In this document: piece by piece, positions 51,982 through 61,736 of the stretch
Layout: each line of letters starts with the position of its first letter
How positions within the stretch are numbered: position 1 is the first letter of the stretch
NCBI GenBank assembly: GCA_021300015.1
Contig: JAJTFB010000008.1
Coordinates: forward strand, 30,806-94,805
Length of the DNA: 64,000 nucleotides
Origin: Pirellula sp.
GTDB taxonomy: Bacteria; Planctomycetota; Planctomycetia; Pirellulales; Pirellulaceae
Direction of reading: 5' to 3'
Position numbers and translations under genes: made by a program
The notes under the pieces: generated by a model
Databases searched by the model: none
What the model was told of the DNA's origin: nothing
What the model saw: only the letters and a program-made list of their open reading frames with translations

Positions 51982-53868
51982 ATGTCGCAGATTGCGTTGG
52001 AAAATATTTCGATCGGGTTCCGTGGTCCATTGCTTTTGGACCAGGTGTCGGCACGCGTCGAGCGAGGGGACAAGATCGGGTTGTTGGGTCGCAACGGCTC
52101 GGGCAAAACGACCCTGCTGAGAATGCTCTTGGGACTCGAGCGGCCCGAGAGTGGCAGGATCGAGTTGGAAGCCGGTTTGAAGATCGCTTCGGTCCCTCAA
52201 GACGTTCCGGCTGGAACCAGCGGAACCGTCCTTGAGATCGTATCGAGTGGACTACCCGAAGACTATGCGCTGCCCGAAAATGAGTGGATGAAAGATCAAG
52301 CTCTCGAACGTGTCTTCGAGCAACTTCATTTGGACCCCGATGCGGATTTCAGCAGTTTATCGATCGGCCTGAAACGACGCACGCTTTTGGGCAAAGCGGT
52401 CGTCGGCTCCCCGGATGTATTGCTGCTCGACGAGCCGACAAACCACCTGGACATCGACTCGATTCTATGGCTCGAAACGTTTTTGGCTGGCTTCTCCGAG
52501 ACGCTGATCTTCATCACGCACGATCGCGCTTTTTTGACCAAAATCGCCAATCGGATCCTCGAGATCGATCGGGGCAAACTCTTCGATTGGGAATGCGATT
52601 ACGAGACGTTTCTCAAACGCAAAGAACAGGCGTTGTTGGCTCAGGAAAAACAAGACGCACTGTTCGACAAAAAGCTCGCGATCGAAGAGGCTTGGATTCG
52701 CACCGGGATCAAAGCGCGTCGAACGCGCAACGAAGGCCGCGTCAGGCGGCTCGAGGCGATGCGCAAAGAGCGCGTCGGGCGGCCTCGAAAGTCCGGTTCG
52801 ATGGGACTATCGATCGATTCGGGAGACCGAAGCGGCATGCTGGTTTGCGATCTGCAAGAAGCCTCGTTCGGATACGGCGATCGCACGATGGTCAAGTCTC
52901 TGGACCTGACCATCATGCGGGGTGACAAAATTGGAATCCTCGGTCGCAACGGGGCCGGCAAATCCACTCTCCTCAAAGGAATCCTCGGAGAACTTGCTTC
53001 CACCAGCGGAAACGTCCGCCTAGGTACCAACCTCCAGATCGCTTACTTCGATCAGAACCGCGATGTGCTCGATCCAAATCTTACGGCCGAAGAAAACGTC
53101 GGTGTCGGGAGAACGACCGTGACGGTCAACGGAAGGAACAAGCATGTGATCGGCTACCTTCAGGAGTTTCTGTTCACTCCCGAGGAAGCTCGCTCAAAGA
53201 TCCAGTTCTTCTCAGGTGGTCAACGGAATCGATTGCTGCTTGCAAAACTCTTCGCTCAACCAGCCAACCTGCTGGTAATGGATGAGCCGACGAACGACTT
53301 GGACGCCGAATCCCTAGAGATCCTCGAAGATCGACTCGTCGACTACGAGGGAACTTTACTGGTCGTAAGCCACGACCGAGCGTTTCTCAACAATGTCGTC
53401 ACAAGCATGATCGTTTTTGAACCAGACGGGATCCGCGAATACGTCGGCGGATACGATGATTGGCTCAGGCAGAGCAAAGTCCAAAAGGAAAGCACTTCGA
53501 GCGGCAAAGGATCCAAGAAATCCGGAGGATCGTCACCCCGCACCCCAGCCGAAAAGAACCCTGGAAAGTCAGCAGAGAAAGCCCCAGAAAAAGTTCCAGA
53601 GAAAGTCACAGCAAACGCCCCTGCAAAAGCAGCCGAAAAATCCGCCGCATCGAGACTCAGCTACAAAGAAAAGCTCGAGCTCGAGACCCTTCCGAGCAAA
53701 ATCGAGGCGATCGAACTCCAGAAGGACTCCTTGCACGAAAAAATGTCGACTCCGGAGTATTTCAAGCTACCGGCAAGCGAGTTGGCCCAGGACGCCAAGC
53801 GGATGGAGTCTCTTGAGAGCGATCTGATCGCGGCTTATGCCAGACTCGAATCGCTAGAGAATCGCTAG
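51982..53868 (+). CDS. uup: ABC-F subfamily ATP-binding protein, Uup-like
   Basis: A 628-residue soluble tandem ABC ATPase. Domain one has Walker A GLLGRNGSGKTTLL and LLLDEPTNHLD; domain two has GILGRNGAGKSTLL, FSGGQRNRLLLAKLF and MDEPTNDLD. The first signature reads SLSIGLKRR instead of LSGGxxxR, a deviation seen in several Uup-like proteins. The interdomain linker (about 210-285) is charged and helical (IRTGIKARRTRNEGRVRRLE). A Lys/Ala/Pro/Glu-rich stretch of low complexity precedes a C-terminal coiled coil (SYKEKLELETLPSKIEAIEL), as in the Uup DNA-binding tail. Uup acts on ribosomes or DNA stability and suppresses transposon excision in Escherichia coli. It converges on the DinG-like gene with seven bases between. 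Confidence 0.9.
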   Translation: MSQIALENISIGFRGPLLLDQVSARVERGDKIGLLGRNGSGKTTLLRMLLGLERPESGRIELEAGLKIASVPQDVPAGTSGTVLEIVSSGLPEDYALPENEWMKDQALERVFEQLHLDPDADFSSLSIGLKRRTLLGKAVVGSPDVLLLDEPTNHLDIDSILWLETFLAGFSETLIFITHDRAFLTKIANRILEIDRGKLFDWECDYETFLKRKEQALLAQEKQDALFDKKLAIEEAWIRTGIKARRTRNEGRVRRLEAMRKERVGRPRKSGSMGLSIDSGDRSGMLVCDLQEASFGYGDRTMVKSLDLTIMRGDKIGILGRNGAGKSTLLKGILGELASTSGNVRLGTNLQIAYFDQNRDVLDPNLTAEENVGVGRTTVTVNGRNKHVIGYLQEFLFTPEEARSKIQFFSGGQRNRLLLAKLFAQPANLLVMDEPTNDLDAESLEILEDRLVDYEGTLLVVSHDRAFLNNVVTSMIVFEPDGIREYVGGYDDWLRQSKVQKESTSSGKGSKKSGGSSPRTPAEKNPGKSAEKAPEKVPEKVTANAPAKAAEKSAASRLSYKEKLELETLPSKIEAIELQKDSLHEKMSTPEYFKLPASELAQDAKRMESLESDLIAAYARLESLENR

Positions 53869-53875
53869 CGATCCT

Positions 53876-55978
53876 CTAGGCCTTGAATTGCTTGGCCGAA
53901 ATGGTTTTCTTCGGGCAATCAGGCAGCGAGGAGGCGAACGTCGATCCGTAGGGTTTGGTGGACATGCGAGGATCGGTGACCAATACGATTCCCGAGTCGG
54001 TGGCGGTTCGAATCAAGCGTCCGAAGCCCTGCCGGAATTTGATGACGGCCTCGGGCAGTTGGAAGTCGCGAAAGGGGTTGCCGCCAGCCTGTCGGATCGA
54101 TTCGAGGCGCGCTTCGAGCAGCGGATGGTCTGGGACGCTAAAAGGCAACTTGGTTATGACGACCAATTTGAGCGCATCGCCGGGCACATCGACTCCTTGC
54201 CAAAAGCTCTCGGCACCGAAAAGGACCCCGCGAGGATGCTCTTTGAAGGCTCTGAGGAGTTCGGTTCGGGGTGTTCCATCGGCTTGCGAATACGTCGCTA
54301 GTCCTTGTTGGCTCATCCAGGGGCCGAGGGCCTGACTGCAGCGACGCAAGGAATCGTAAGAGGTAAAAAGTACAAAGGCATGTCCATCGAATCGCCCGAT
54401 GTAGTGCTTCAAAGCGGGGATGATGGCGTCCTCGTATTTGATCTTCTCTGCGGACGGATCGGGCAGATCGGACAGCATGTGCAGTTGAGCAAGTCTCGGG
54501 TAATCGAATGGCGAACCGACCTGCAGAGTGGGTGCTCCTTGGGCACCGATGCGTCGCTGATAGAACCCAAAAGCCGGGTCGTCTTTTTTGGTTTGGGTCG
54601 GCTCGGTCGAAGCGGTTTGTTTGGTTGCGATCGTCGCGCTGGTCATGATGACGCTCGGGACTTTCTGAAACAGATGTTCGCGCAGGTAATTGCCGACATC
54701 CAACGGGCTGCATCGGAGTGTCAAACGGGTAAAGATCCGGCCAGTGCCGCGGGTCTCTTTTTTCTCGAACCAGTAGACCGATCCGGTCTCTTTTTGGAGA
54801 AGCCATGTTTCCAAACTGTTGGCCAATCCAGCCAAACGGTTCGATGCGGACATCATGTCCAGTTTGACGTTGGTGTCCTTAAGGTCCTTTCCATAACGCT
54901 CCAGTTCAGCCGATAGCTCGCGCAATTTCTTGCACAAGTCCGTCTCTACCGAAACAGGGGTCCGAAGCCGCCCGTTCTGAGGCGATCGGACCTCGGCCCA
55001 GGCCAGAAAGGCTCCGACGAAATCATCGAGCGACTCCATGCACCCAAAACTCAGTTGCATCAACTGCCGCAAACCCAGGGAGACCAAGGTCCCTTTGTCG
55101 TTGCGAGGGTTGTAGAGCTTGCGCAGCGTGTAATCGATCTGTGAGTTGCTTATGGTCAAACCTAAATGCTCCCCGGCGACGCTCTCCATCGTGTGGCACT
55201 CGTCGAAGATCACCGCGTGGTAGTTCGGCAGAAAACTCCCCCCCTGGGCTCGCACGGCAAGGTCGCTGAAAAAGAGGGCGTGGTTGACTACCAAGATCTT
55301 CGCATTGGCCACCCGGCGGCGGGCCGCGTAGTAAAAGCAGCTATCGAAGGTCGGGCATTTGCGCCCCATGCAGTTGCCCGAATCGCTGGACAACTCGTCC
55401 CAGAGAATTCCACTCGGACGAAACGGCAAGCTCGATAAACTCCCATCAGCGGTCGATCCGACCCAACGCTGAATTTCCTCGTACTGCTCGAAGTCGCGAT
55501 CGTCATAGAGCAAGCTCGCGAGTCGCGAATCGGCTACCTTCATCCGCCGTCGCGATAGATAATTGCTGCGTCCTTTGACCAAGACCGACGTGAATTCGCG
55601 GGGGATCACGGCGTTCAGTAGCGGCAGATCCTTGCCGATCAACTGCTCCTGAAGGCTGATCGTGTGCGTGCTGATCACGACGCGGCGGACTTTGGGATCC
55701 TCGTCCTCGTTGGACCCCTTCGCTCCGGCGGTTGGCTCTTGCCCCTGGGCTTCCAGAGCTGCTTCGTCGGAGGTCGCAAACAGGATGGCCGGGACGAGAT
55801 ACCCGAAACTTTTACCCACCCCGGTGCCGGCTTCGACAATCAAATGCTTGCGGCTTGCCAGGGCTTGCGAGACTGCATGCGCCATTTGAAGTTGTTCTCG
55901 GCGCAGTTCGTAATTGGAGATCCGCCTGGAGATGCTTCCCCCGGGTCCGAGAATCGACTCGAAATCCAACTCGCTCAT
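53876..55978 (-). CDS. dinG: DinG-like XPD-family DNA helicase
   Basis: A 700-residue superfamily 2 helicase. Walker A is VEAGTGVGKSFGYLVPAILF, motif II is the DECH box in AVIFDECHTMESVAGEHLG, and the C-terminal motor has FVLFTSYDSLRRC, GVLFGAESFWQGVDVPGDAL and FRQGFGRLIRTATDSG. The iron-sulfur region keeps three cysteines in NCMGRKCPTFDSCFYYAARR. The fourth ligand, expected at the end of KGRxNYLC, is Ser here (VKGRSNYLSRRRM). DinG unwinds R-loops and branched DNA. The start MSELDFESILGPGGSISRRI is followed by the usual Q-motif-like YELRREQLQMA. No exonuclease domain is fused. Confidence 0.9.
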   Translation of the reverse strand: MSELDFESILGPGGSISRRISNYELRREQLQMAHAVSQALASRKHLIVEAGTGVGKSFGYLVPAILFATSDEAALEAQGQEPTAGAKGSNEDEDPKVRRVVISTHTISLQEQLIGKDLPLLNAVIPREFTSVLVKGRSNYLSRRRMKVADSRLASLLYDDRDFEQYEEIQRWVGSTADGSLSSLPFRPSGILWDELSSDSGNCMGRKCPTFDSCFYYAARRRVANAKILVVNHALFFSDLAVRAQGGSFLPNYHAVIFDECHTMESVAGEHLGLTISNSQIDYTLRKLYNPRNDKGTLVSLGLRQLMQLSFGCMESLDDFVGAFLAWAEVRSPQNGRLRTPVSVETDLCKKLRELSAELERYGKDLKDTNVKLDMMSASNRLAGLANSLETWLLQKETGSVYWFEKKETRGTGRIFTRLTLRCSPLDVGNYLREHLFQKVPSVIMTSATIATKQTASTEPTQTKKDDPAFGFYQRRIGAQGAPTLQVGSPFDYPRLAQLHMLSDLPDPSAEKIKYEDAIIPALKHYIGRFDGHAFVLFTSYDSLRRCSQALGPWMSQQGLATYSQADGTPRTELLRAFKEHPRGVLFGAESFWQGVDVPGDALKLVVITKLPFSVPDHPLLEARLESIRQAGGNPFRDFQLPEAVIKFRQGFGRLIRTATDSGIVLVTDPRMSTKPYGSTFASSLPDCPKKTISAKQFKA

Positions 55979-56163
55979 GCATGGGGCCTAGGAAAAACAA
56001 CGTCGACCGATCGAACCGCAAAACGCCCCTAGAGCATACTCCAAAAGGCCACTTTTGTCTCGACATTGGCTCACCCATCGTGCAAAAGGGGGCGTCACCA
56101 AAAACAACGCCTCTGGGATTCCTTGCTTGATTGTGCCAACCGACTTGGGTAAATTCGTCTCAT

Positions 56164-56206
56164 TGGCAATGTCTCATCGGTGGTGTCCCATCCGCAGTGT
56201 CTCATC
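56164..56206. repeat. Three degenerate 14-15-bp units upstream of the isomerase-like gene
   Basis: tggcaatgtctcatc, ggtggtgtcccatc and cgcagtgtctcatc follow each other about 70 bases before the start codon. Confidence 0.7.
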
Positions 56207-56274
56207 GAGGCTTGGCTCGACATACCCCGCCCCCTTGGTTGCCATCCTCCCTTTTGCTTCGGAGCCTACTCGCT

Positions 56275-57195
56275 ATGCTTGAATTCAACGCGACAGAATC
56301 TCGGTCTCAATCGTCCCGTCGAGACTTTCTGAACCTAGCGATCGCCTCCTCGTTAGGAACCATCGCTCCGATCTGGGACTCCCATGAGGCTCGAGCCGCT
56401 GGCTACGCCGCCGTGCCGCTCAAGCTCGGATTGGTGACGTACCAATGGGGCAAAGATCTCTCGCTGGTCGACTTGCTCGATGTCTGCAAGCGAACCCACT
56501 ACGCGGGGGTCGAACTGCGCAGCACCCACCGACACGGGATCGAACCGAGCATGAACGCTGCACAACGATCGGAGGCCAAAAAACGCTTCGCCGACTCACC
56601 CGTCGCGCTCGTGGGGCTAGGCAGCGCTTGCGAATACCATGCAGTCAGCCCCTCGGTCGTAGAAAAGAACATCGACGAGACCAAAGCCTTCATCGACCTT
56701 TCAGCCGAGCTCGGAGGCAGCGGTGTGAAAGTTCGCCCGAATGGACTCCCCTCGGAAGTCCCCGTCGAGAAAACGCTCGAACAGATCGGCAAGTCCCTGC
56801 AAATCGTCGGTCAATACGCCGCTAAAGCCAACCAACAAATTCGCCTCGAGGTCCATGGAAAAGGGACGCAGGAAATCCCCAACATGAAACGCATCATGGA
56901 AGTTGCAGATCATCCCAATGTCGTCGTCTGCTGGAACTGCAATCCAACCGACTTGATAGGACCAGGTTTCGATGCGAATTTCGATGCCCTCGCTCCCTGG
57001 CTCGGTACAGTCCACATCCACGACCTGCGCCCCGGAAAAGTCGATTACCCCTGGCCTGCCCTCTTCAAGAAACTCAAAGCCTCCGAAGCCAAAGGTTTCA
57101 CCGGCTGGTGCCTGATGGAGGACGGCGCAACCCCCCCCGACATCCCTGCTGCCATGCTCGAGAACCACAGCGTCTTTGAATCGCTGAGCTCCTAA
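56275..57195 (+). CDS. Tat-exported xylose-isomerase-like TIM-barrel protein (sugar phosphate isomerase/epimerase family)
   Basis: A 306-residue protein; ATG at 56275 with GGAG ten bases upstream. The N-terminus SSRRDFLNLAIASSLGTIAP is a twin-arginine signal. The barrel starts with LKLGLVTYQWGKDLSLVDLL; metal-site-like acidic residues occur in YAGVELRSTHRHG, IRLEVHGKGTQEIPN, VVVCWNCNPTD and TVHIHDLRPGKVDYPW. These match the AP-endonuclease-2/xylose-isomerase fold of planctomycete exported isomerases. The substrate is unknown, probably a sugar or cyclitol. The gene lies five bases before the second DUF1549/DUF1553 gene, so they may form one operon. Confidence 0.84.
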   Translation: MLEFNATESRSQSSRRDFLNLAIASSLGTIAPIWDSHEARAAGYAAVPLKLGLVTYQWGKDLSLVDLLDVCKRTHYAGVELRSTHRHGIEPSMNAAQRSEAKKRFADSPVALVGLGSACEYHAVSPSVVEKNIDETKAFIDLSAELGGSGVKVRPNGLPSEVPVEKTLEQIGKSLQIVGQYAAKANQQIRLEVHGKGTQEIPNMKRIMEVADHPNVVVCWNCNPTDLIGPGFDANFDALAPWLGTVHIHDLRPGKVDYPWPALFKKLKASEAKGFTGWCLMEDGATPPDIPAAMLENHSVFESLSS

Positions 57196-57199
57196 CCGT

Positions 57200-57274
57200 A
57201 TGGCAGCTAACCGCATGGCAGCTCACCGCATGGCAGCGTATCGTATCGCAGCGTGTCGCGTCGCAACTCAGGCC
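57200..57274 (+). repeat. Five 15-bp tandem units at the start of the PSCyt1/DUF1549 gene
   Basis: Units related to atggcagctaaccgc start at 57200, 57215, 57230, 57245 and 57260. They encode MAANR, MAAHR, MAAYR, IAACR and VATQA and give three possible ATG starts in frame. Confidence 0.9.
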
Positions 57275-60200
57275 CAAGTATCTCTCCTGGGCCCATTGAG
57301 TGCTGGAATCGTCTCGCTGGTCTTGAGCCTGTGCTCTCCGAGCCCCGCGCGGGCAGAGGAACCCGACGCGTTCTTTGTCGAGCGTGTCCTACCCATCCTC
57401 GAGCAACGTTGCCTGGGATGCCACAGCCATGCCGCAGGCAAAGCCAAAGGGGGACTGGTCCTCGACTCGAAATCGGGTTGGCAGATCGGTGGCTCGAGCG
57501 GCCCGGCAATCGTTGCCACCAAGCCCGAGGAGAGCTTGCTCGTCTCAGCGATCCGATACGAGGGACATGAAATGCCCCCAGACCAAAAGCTTCCCGACGA
57601 AGAAATCGAAATTCTCGTCCGATGGATCGCAAGCGGAGCTGCCGACCACCGCCAAACCCAACGGGCGGAAACCGATCCTGCGAAACTTTGGGCTTTGCGA
57701 CCGATCGAGCTCCCTGCCGTTCCGACCCCCTCGAATCCCGCATGGTGCTTGGACCACGCCGATGCGTTTGTCCTTGAGAAGCTCGATCGCGCAGGTTTAA
57801 CCCCCGCGGTGGAATCACCTCGCAACCTGTGGCTCCGCCGCGTTACACTCGATTTGACTGGCTTGCTACCGACGGCATCGGAGCTCGAGGCCTTTGCCTC
57901 GGACGCTTCAGATCGGGCCGAAGAAACCGTGGTCCATCGATTGCTCGCATCCCAGGCCTTTGGCGACCATTGGGGTAGGCACTGGCTCGACTTGGCCTGC
58001 TATGCCGACCTGGCGGACATCCAAGGGGATGTCTTGATCCGAGATGCCTGGCGATACCGCGATTATGTGATCGAAGCATTCAACAAGGATAAACCTCTGG
58101 ATCGCTTTATCCGCGAGCAGATCGCAGGCGATTTGCTCGACTATGCCGACGAACAGCAGCACCGCGAGCAGATCGTTGCGACGGGGTTCCTCGCGATCGG
58201 ACCTTGGACTCTGCAAAACTACATCAAAGGACAATTGGCTGCCGATGTGGTGGACCATCAGATCGATAAGATCGGCAAGACCTTTTTGGGACAAACACTC
58301 GCGTGCGCTCGATGCCACGATCATAAATTCGATCCGGTCCCGACGGCCGATTACTACGCGCTGGCAGGGATTTTTCATAGCACCAAAACCACCAGCTACG
58401 ACGGGCCAGGGGTCTGGAGTCAGATTTCCCATGCCATCCTCCCGGTCACGCCCGCCGACCAAACGGCCTTTGATCGGCTAACGGTGGAACTCGATCAGAG
58501 AAAAAAACAGTTGTCGATCGAACTCGAACGTCTGCACAAGCAGGATGCTTCCACGCGATTCACGCAACGCCTTGAGGACGATCAAGCCAATGCGATCACG
58601 TTGGAAAACGGCCTGGACGCCAACCAAGAAGGAAAGCGATATCGGGTTTCGTTCTCCGTCGGCCCGTCGGTTTGGGCCGATGCGAGCCAAGCGACGCAAG
58701 CTTCCGATGGCGTTCTGCTTCAAGTCCTTCGCTCCGACGGAACCGTACTTGCCTACCACACGGCACAGCCTGGGACTTGGTCGTCCCAAGAAAATTCGCA
58801 GACGTTCCAACCCATAGCTTTTGAATACCAAGGAGATGGGACCGGACCTATCAAGCTCCATCTGATCTCGATGGCTTACACAGGACGGTTTGGCGGGGCG
58901 ATCGATGACCTTTCGATCGCGTCGACCTCCGATGGCAAGTCTATCTTCCAAGAGGATTTTTCCGATTGCCAACTCGGCTCGGCCCAGGGACTCCAGGCCC
59001 ATACGGGCAAAAGGGTCTATGCGAAGTGCTCGATCCCTCGTTGGACCGGCAACGGGATCAACCATTCGCATGCGGTCGATTGCGGGACCGAGCAAGAGCC
59101 GAATATCGCAATCCAGTTGTACAGCGGCAGCCCACGGGCCACGGCTGATCCTCGCGCAGGGCAGATCGAACGTGAACTTCTCGCCCTGGACCAGAGGCTT
59201 CAGGACGCTCGTCCCGATCAGCAGCGAGCCATCGCGCTGGCCGATTTGCCTGAACCTGCCGATTGCCGAATCTACCAGCGTGGGGACTTTCAATCGCTCG
59301 GCGATAGAATCCCTCGCGGCTTTGTCGGGGCGGTTCCGGTCTCGACCCAATACGGGATCACCAAGGGACAAAGCGGTCGATTGCAATTGGCTCAGTGGCT
59401 GACCGATCCGTCGAATCCGCTGACCTCGCGGGTCATGGTCAATCGCATTTGGAAGGAGCTATTCGGCCAAGGACTCGTGCGTACGGTCGATTACTTCGGC
59501 GTGCATGGGGAGCAACCCTCGCACCGAGAACTGCTGGATTTCCTCGCCAATCGCTTGCAGTTCGATGACGCTTGGTCGATCAAAAAAACGATCGAGCGCC
59601 TGGTGCTTTCGCAGACCTATAGGATGTCCTCGACTCACGACCCAAAGGCAGCATCGATCGACCCGGACAATCGACTCCTGTGGCATATGCCTCGGCGTCG
59701 CATGACGGCCGAATCGATCCGCGATTCGATCCTGACGCTCAGTGGTCAGTTGGATCCAAGTCGAGGTGGACCCAGCTTAGGTTTGCATCTCGAGGGGAAC
59801 ATCGCCGGGCTAGGTGGAAACGTCAATCCTCCTACCTGGGTGGGGAAAATCGATCCGCAGGTACGCAATCGCCGCTCGGTGTATTTACCCCTCAAGCGGG
59901 AGCGGCCTTCGGGGGAATTGGAGATTTTGAGCGTCTTTGATTTTCCGCATCCGAACGACATTACAGGTCAGCGTTCGAACTCGACGGTCGCGACCCAAGC
60001 GTTGTTTCTGATCAATGCGCCGATGATCAAAGAGCAGGCCCTCAAGATGGCTGAGCATTGGATAGCCAGAGTCCCCGAGGATGACGCCGAGCGTTATCGG
60101 CAGTTGATTCTAGCTGCTTATTCACGTTCCGTAGACCATGGCTTGGCCACTAACGATGCGACGCGATCCGAGCTCGACGAGCTGACTTCAGCGATGGAGT

Positions 60201-60328
60201 TTTTGAAATTCTGCAAGGACTCGATGATGGCTTCGGGCGATCGAAGCCAAGAGCAAGCGACGCTTGCGGCCTGGTCTGAGTTGTGCCATGCGATCCTCGG
60301 CTCGAATGAGTTTATGTTCTATGAATAG
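57200..60328 (+). CDS. Exported PSCyt1 / DUF1549 / DUF1553 cytochrome-like protein
   Basis: A 1042-residue protein. The N-terminus is made of five 15-bp repeats (57200-57274), several beginning with ATG, so the true start could be 57200, 57215 or 57230. A hydrophobic signal (LSAGIVSLVLSLCSPSPARA) comes after the repeats. Order of domains: planctomycete cytochrome C-like PSCyt1 with a CLGCHSHA haem site, GGLVLDSKSGW and EGHEMPPDQKLPDEEIEILV; DUF1549 (SQAFGDHWGRHWLDLACYAD, ACARCHDHKFDPV); a concanavalin-like inserted domain (about 460-640); and DUF1553 (LTSRVMVNRIWKELFGQGLV, ending ILGSNEFMFYE). It overlaps the DUF1501 gene by eight bases, so translation is coupled. Confidence 0.9.
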   Translation: MAANRMAAHRMAAYRIAACRVATQAQVSLLGPLSAGIVSLVLSLCSPSPARAEEPDAFFVERVLPILEQRCLGCHSHAAGKAKGGLVLDSKSGWQIGGSSGPAIVATKPEESLLVSAIRYEGHEMPPDQKLPDEEIEILVRWIASGAADHRQTQRAETDPAKLWALRPIELPAVPTPSNPAWCLDHADAFVLEKLDRAGLTPAVESPRNLWLRRVTLDLTGLLPTASELEAFASDASDRAEETVVHRLLASQAFGDHWGRHWLDLACYADLADIQGDVLIRDAWRYRDYVIEAFNKDKPLDRFIREQIAGDLLDYADEQQHREQIVATGFLAIGPWTLQNYIKGQLAADVVDHQIDKIGKTFLGQTLACARCHDHKFDPVPTADYYALAGIFHSTKTTSYDGPGVWSQISHAILPVTPADQTAFDRLTVELDQRKKQLSIELERLHKQDASTRFTQRLEDDQANAITLENGLDANQEGKRYRVSFSVGPSVWADASQATQASDGVLLQVLRSDGTVLAYHTAQPGTWSSQENSQTFQPIAFEYQGDGTGPIKLHLISMAYTGRFGGAIDDLSIASTSDGKSIFQEDFSDCQLGSAQGLQAHTGKRVYAKCSIPRWTGNGINHSHAVDCGTEQEPNIAIQLYSGSPRATADPRAGQIERELLALDQRLQDARPDQQRAIALADLPEPADCRIYQRGDFQSLGDRIPRGFVGAVPVSTQYGITKGQSGRLQLAQWLTDPSNPLTSRVMVNRIWKELFGQGLVRTVDYFGVHGEQPSHRELLDFLANRLQFDDAWSIKKTIERLVLSQTYRMSSTHDPKAASIDPDNRLLWHMPRRRMTAESIRDSILTLSGQLDPSRGGPSLGLHLEGNIAGLGGNVNPPTWVGKIDPQVRNRRSVYLPLKRERPSGELEILSVFDFPHPNDITGQRSNSTVATQALFLINAPMIKEQALKMAEHWIARVPEDDAERYRQLILAAYSRSVDHGLATNDATRSELDELTSAMEFLKFCKDSMMASGDRSQEQATLAAWSELCHAILGSNEFMFYE

Positions 60329-61736
60329 CCTCTCTCGAAGAAAACTTTTGCAATCGACCTGCTGCGGCTTCGGGAGCTTAGCGCTCCGAGCGATCCTGCA
60401 AGATTCGCAGGCCCATGCGCAAGCCTCAGGGGATGGGTCCTCAGGGCATTCTGGCGGTCCACTCGCACCGAAACCAACGCATCATTTGGCCAAGGCCAAG
60501 CGGGTGCTGTTTCTCTTTATGTCCGGCGGTCCGTCGCAGATGGATCTTTTCGATCCCAAACTCGAACTTCTCAAACGGACCGGGCAGGCCCTGCCCTATA
60601 AGCTCCCGGACACCGAGGCGACCGTCGGCTTGGATCAGACCAAGCTGCTCGGTCCGATCGCAGGGTTTGAGCCACATGGCCAAAGCGGGCTAATGGTCAG
60701 CCAACTGCTCCCCCTGACGGGTCAGCACGCCGACGATCTGTGCATCCTGAGGGCCGTCCATGCCGACAGTCCGAACCATCCTTTGGCGATCCGGCAAATG
60801 CACACTGGCAATCTCTTCGATGTCGTCCCCTCGATGGGCTCGTGGTTGTCCTATGGACTAGGAACGGAGAACCAACAACTGCCATCGTACATCACCCTCT
60901 TACCCCAAGAAGGTGATCGCAACTACTCGAGCGCGTTTCTACCGGCGATCCACCAGGGGACTGCGATTCAGGATATCGGGTCGGGCTCGAAGTCCCCGAT
61001 TCGACACCTATCGGACCTGCACTCGTCGCCCGAGATCCAGCGGCGGCGGATCGATTGGATCCAAGCCATGAATCGGCGACAACTCGCACGACTTCAAAGC
61101 GACCAGCAGATGGAAGGGGTGATCGAATCGTTCGAGCTTGCGTTTCGGATGCAGACCGAGACCCCTAAGTTGGTGGATCTATCCGGGGAGTCTCAAGAAA
61201 CGCTCGATCTTTACGGGATCGGTCAACCCGGAACGGATGAATTCGGTCGCCAATGCTTGCTGGCTCGGAGATTTAGTCAAGCAGGGGTTCGGTTCGTCCA
61301 AGTCTCGCTCGGAGGCTGGGACCACCACAACGGGATCGCCAACGGTCTGAAGGATCGCTGCCGGGTCAGCGACAAGCCGATCGCTGGTCTTTTGACAGAT
61401 TTGAAGCGGCGCGGGTTGCTATCCGAGACACTCGTGCTCTGGGGTGGAGAATTCGGTCGCACACCGCACGCGCAGAATGGTGATGGCCGAGAGCACAACC
61501 ACCATGGATTTACCATGTGGATGGCCGGAGGTGGAGTCCGCGGTGGAATGACCTACGGAGCGACCGACGACTTTGGATACTACGGAGTCGACGGTCGGGT
61601 GCATATCAATGACCTGCACGCGACGATCCTGCACTTGATGGGGCTCGATCACGAGCGATTGACTTACGATCACCATGGCCGGCCATTTCGGTTGACCGAT
61701 GTGGCCGGCAAGATCGTCGAGCCGATCCTCGCTTAG
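60321..61736 (+). CDS. Tat-exported DUF1501 protein, second copy
   Basis: A 471-residue partner of the preceding gene, starting eight bases before its stop. MNSLSRRKLLQSTCCGFGSL is a twin-arginine signal. DUF1501 motifs: VLFLFMSGGPSQMDLFDPKL, FGRQCLLARRFSQAGVRFVQ, VSLGGWDHHNGIANGL, TLVLWGGEFGRTPHAQNGDG and REHNHHGFTMWMAGGGVRGG. The arrangement matches the gene at 8058 but with a different, more typical set of His residues (GREHNHHGF). Its last four bases overlap the stop of the convergent KDG kinase gene. Confidence 0.9.
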   Translation: MNSLSRRKLLQSTCCGFGSLALRAILQDSQAHAQASGDGSSGHSGGPLAPKPTHHLAKAKRVLFLFMSGGPSQMDLFDPKLELLKRTGQALPYKLPDTEATVGLDQTKLLGPIAGFEPHGQSGLMVSQLLPLTGQHADDLCILRAVHADSPNHPLAIRQMHTGNLFDVVPSMGSWLSYGLGTENQQLPSYITLLPQEGDRNYSSAFLPAIHQGTAIQDIGSGSKSPIRHLSDLHSSPEIQRRRIDWIQAMNRRQLARLQSDQQMEGVIESFELAFRMQTETPKLVDLSGESQETLDLYGIGQPGTDEFGRQCLLARRFSQAGVRFVQVSLGGWDHHNGIANGLKDRCRVSDKPIAGLLTDLKRRGLLSETLVLWGGEFGRTPHAQNGDGREHNHHGFTMWMAGGGVRGGMTYGATDDFGYYGVDGRVHINDLHATILHLMGLDHERLTYDHHGRPFRLTDVAGKIVEPILA

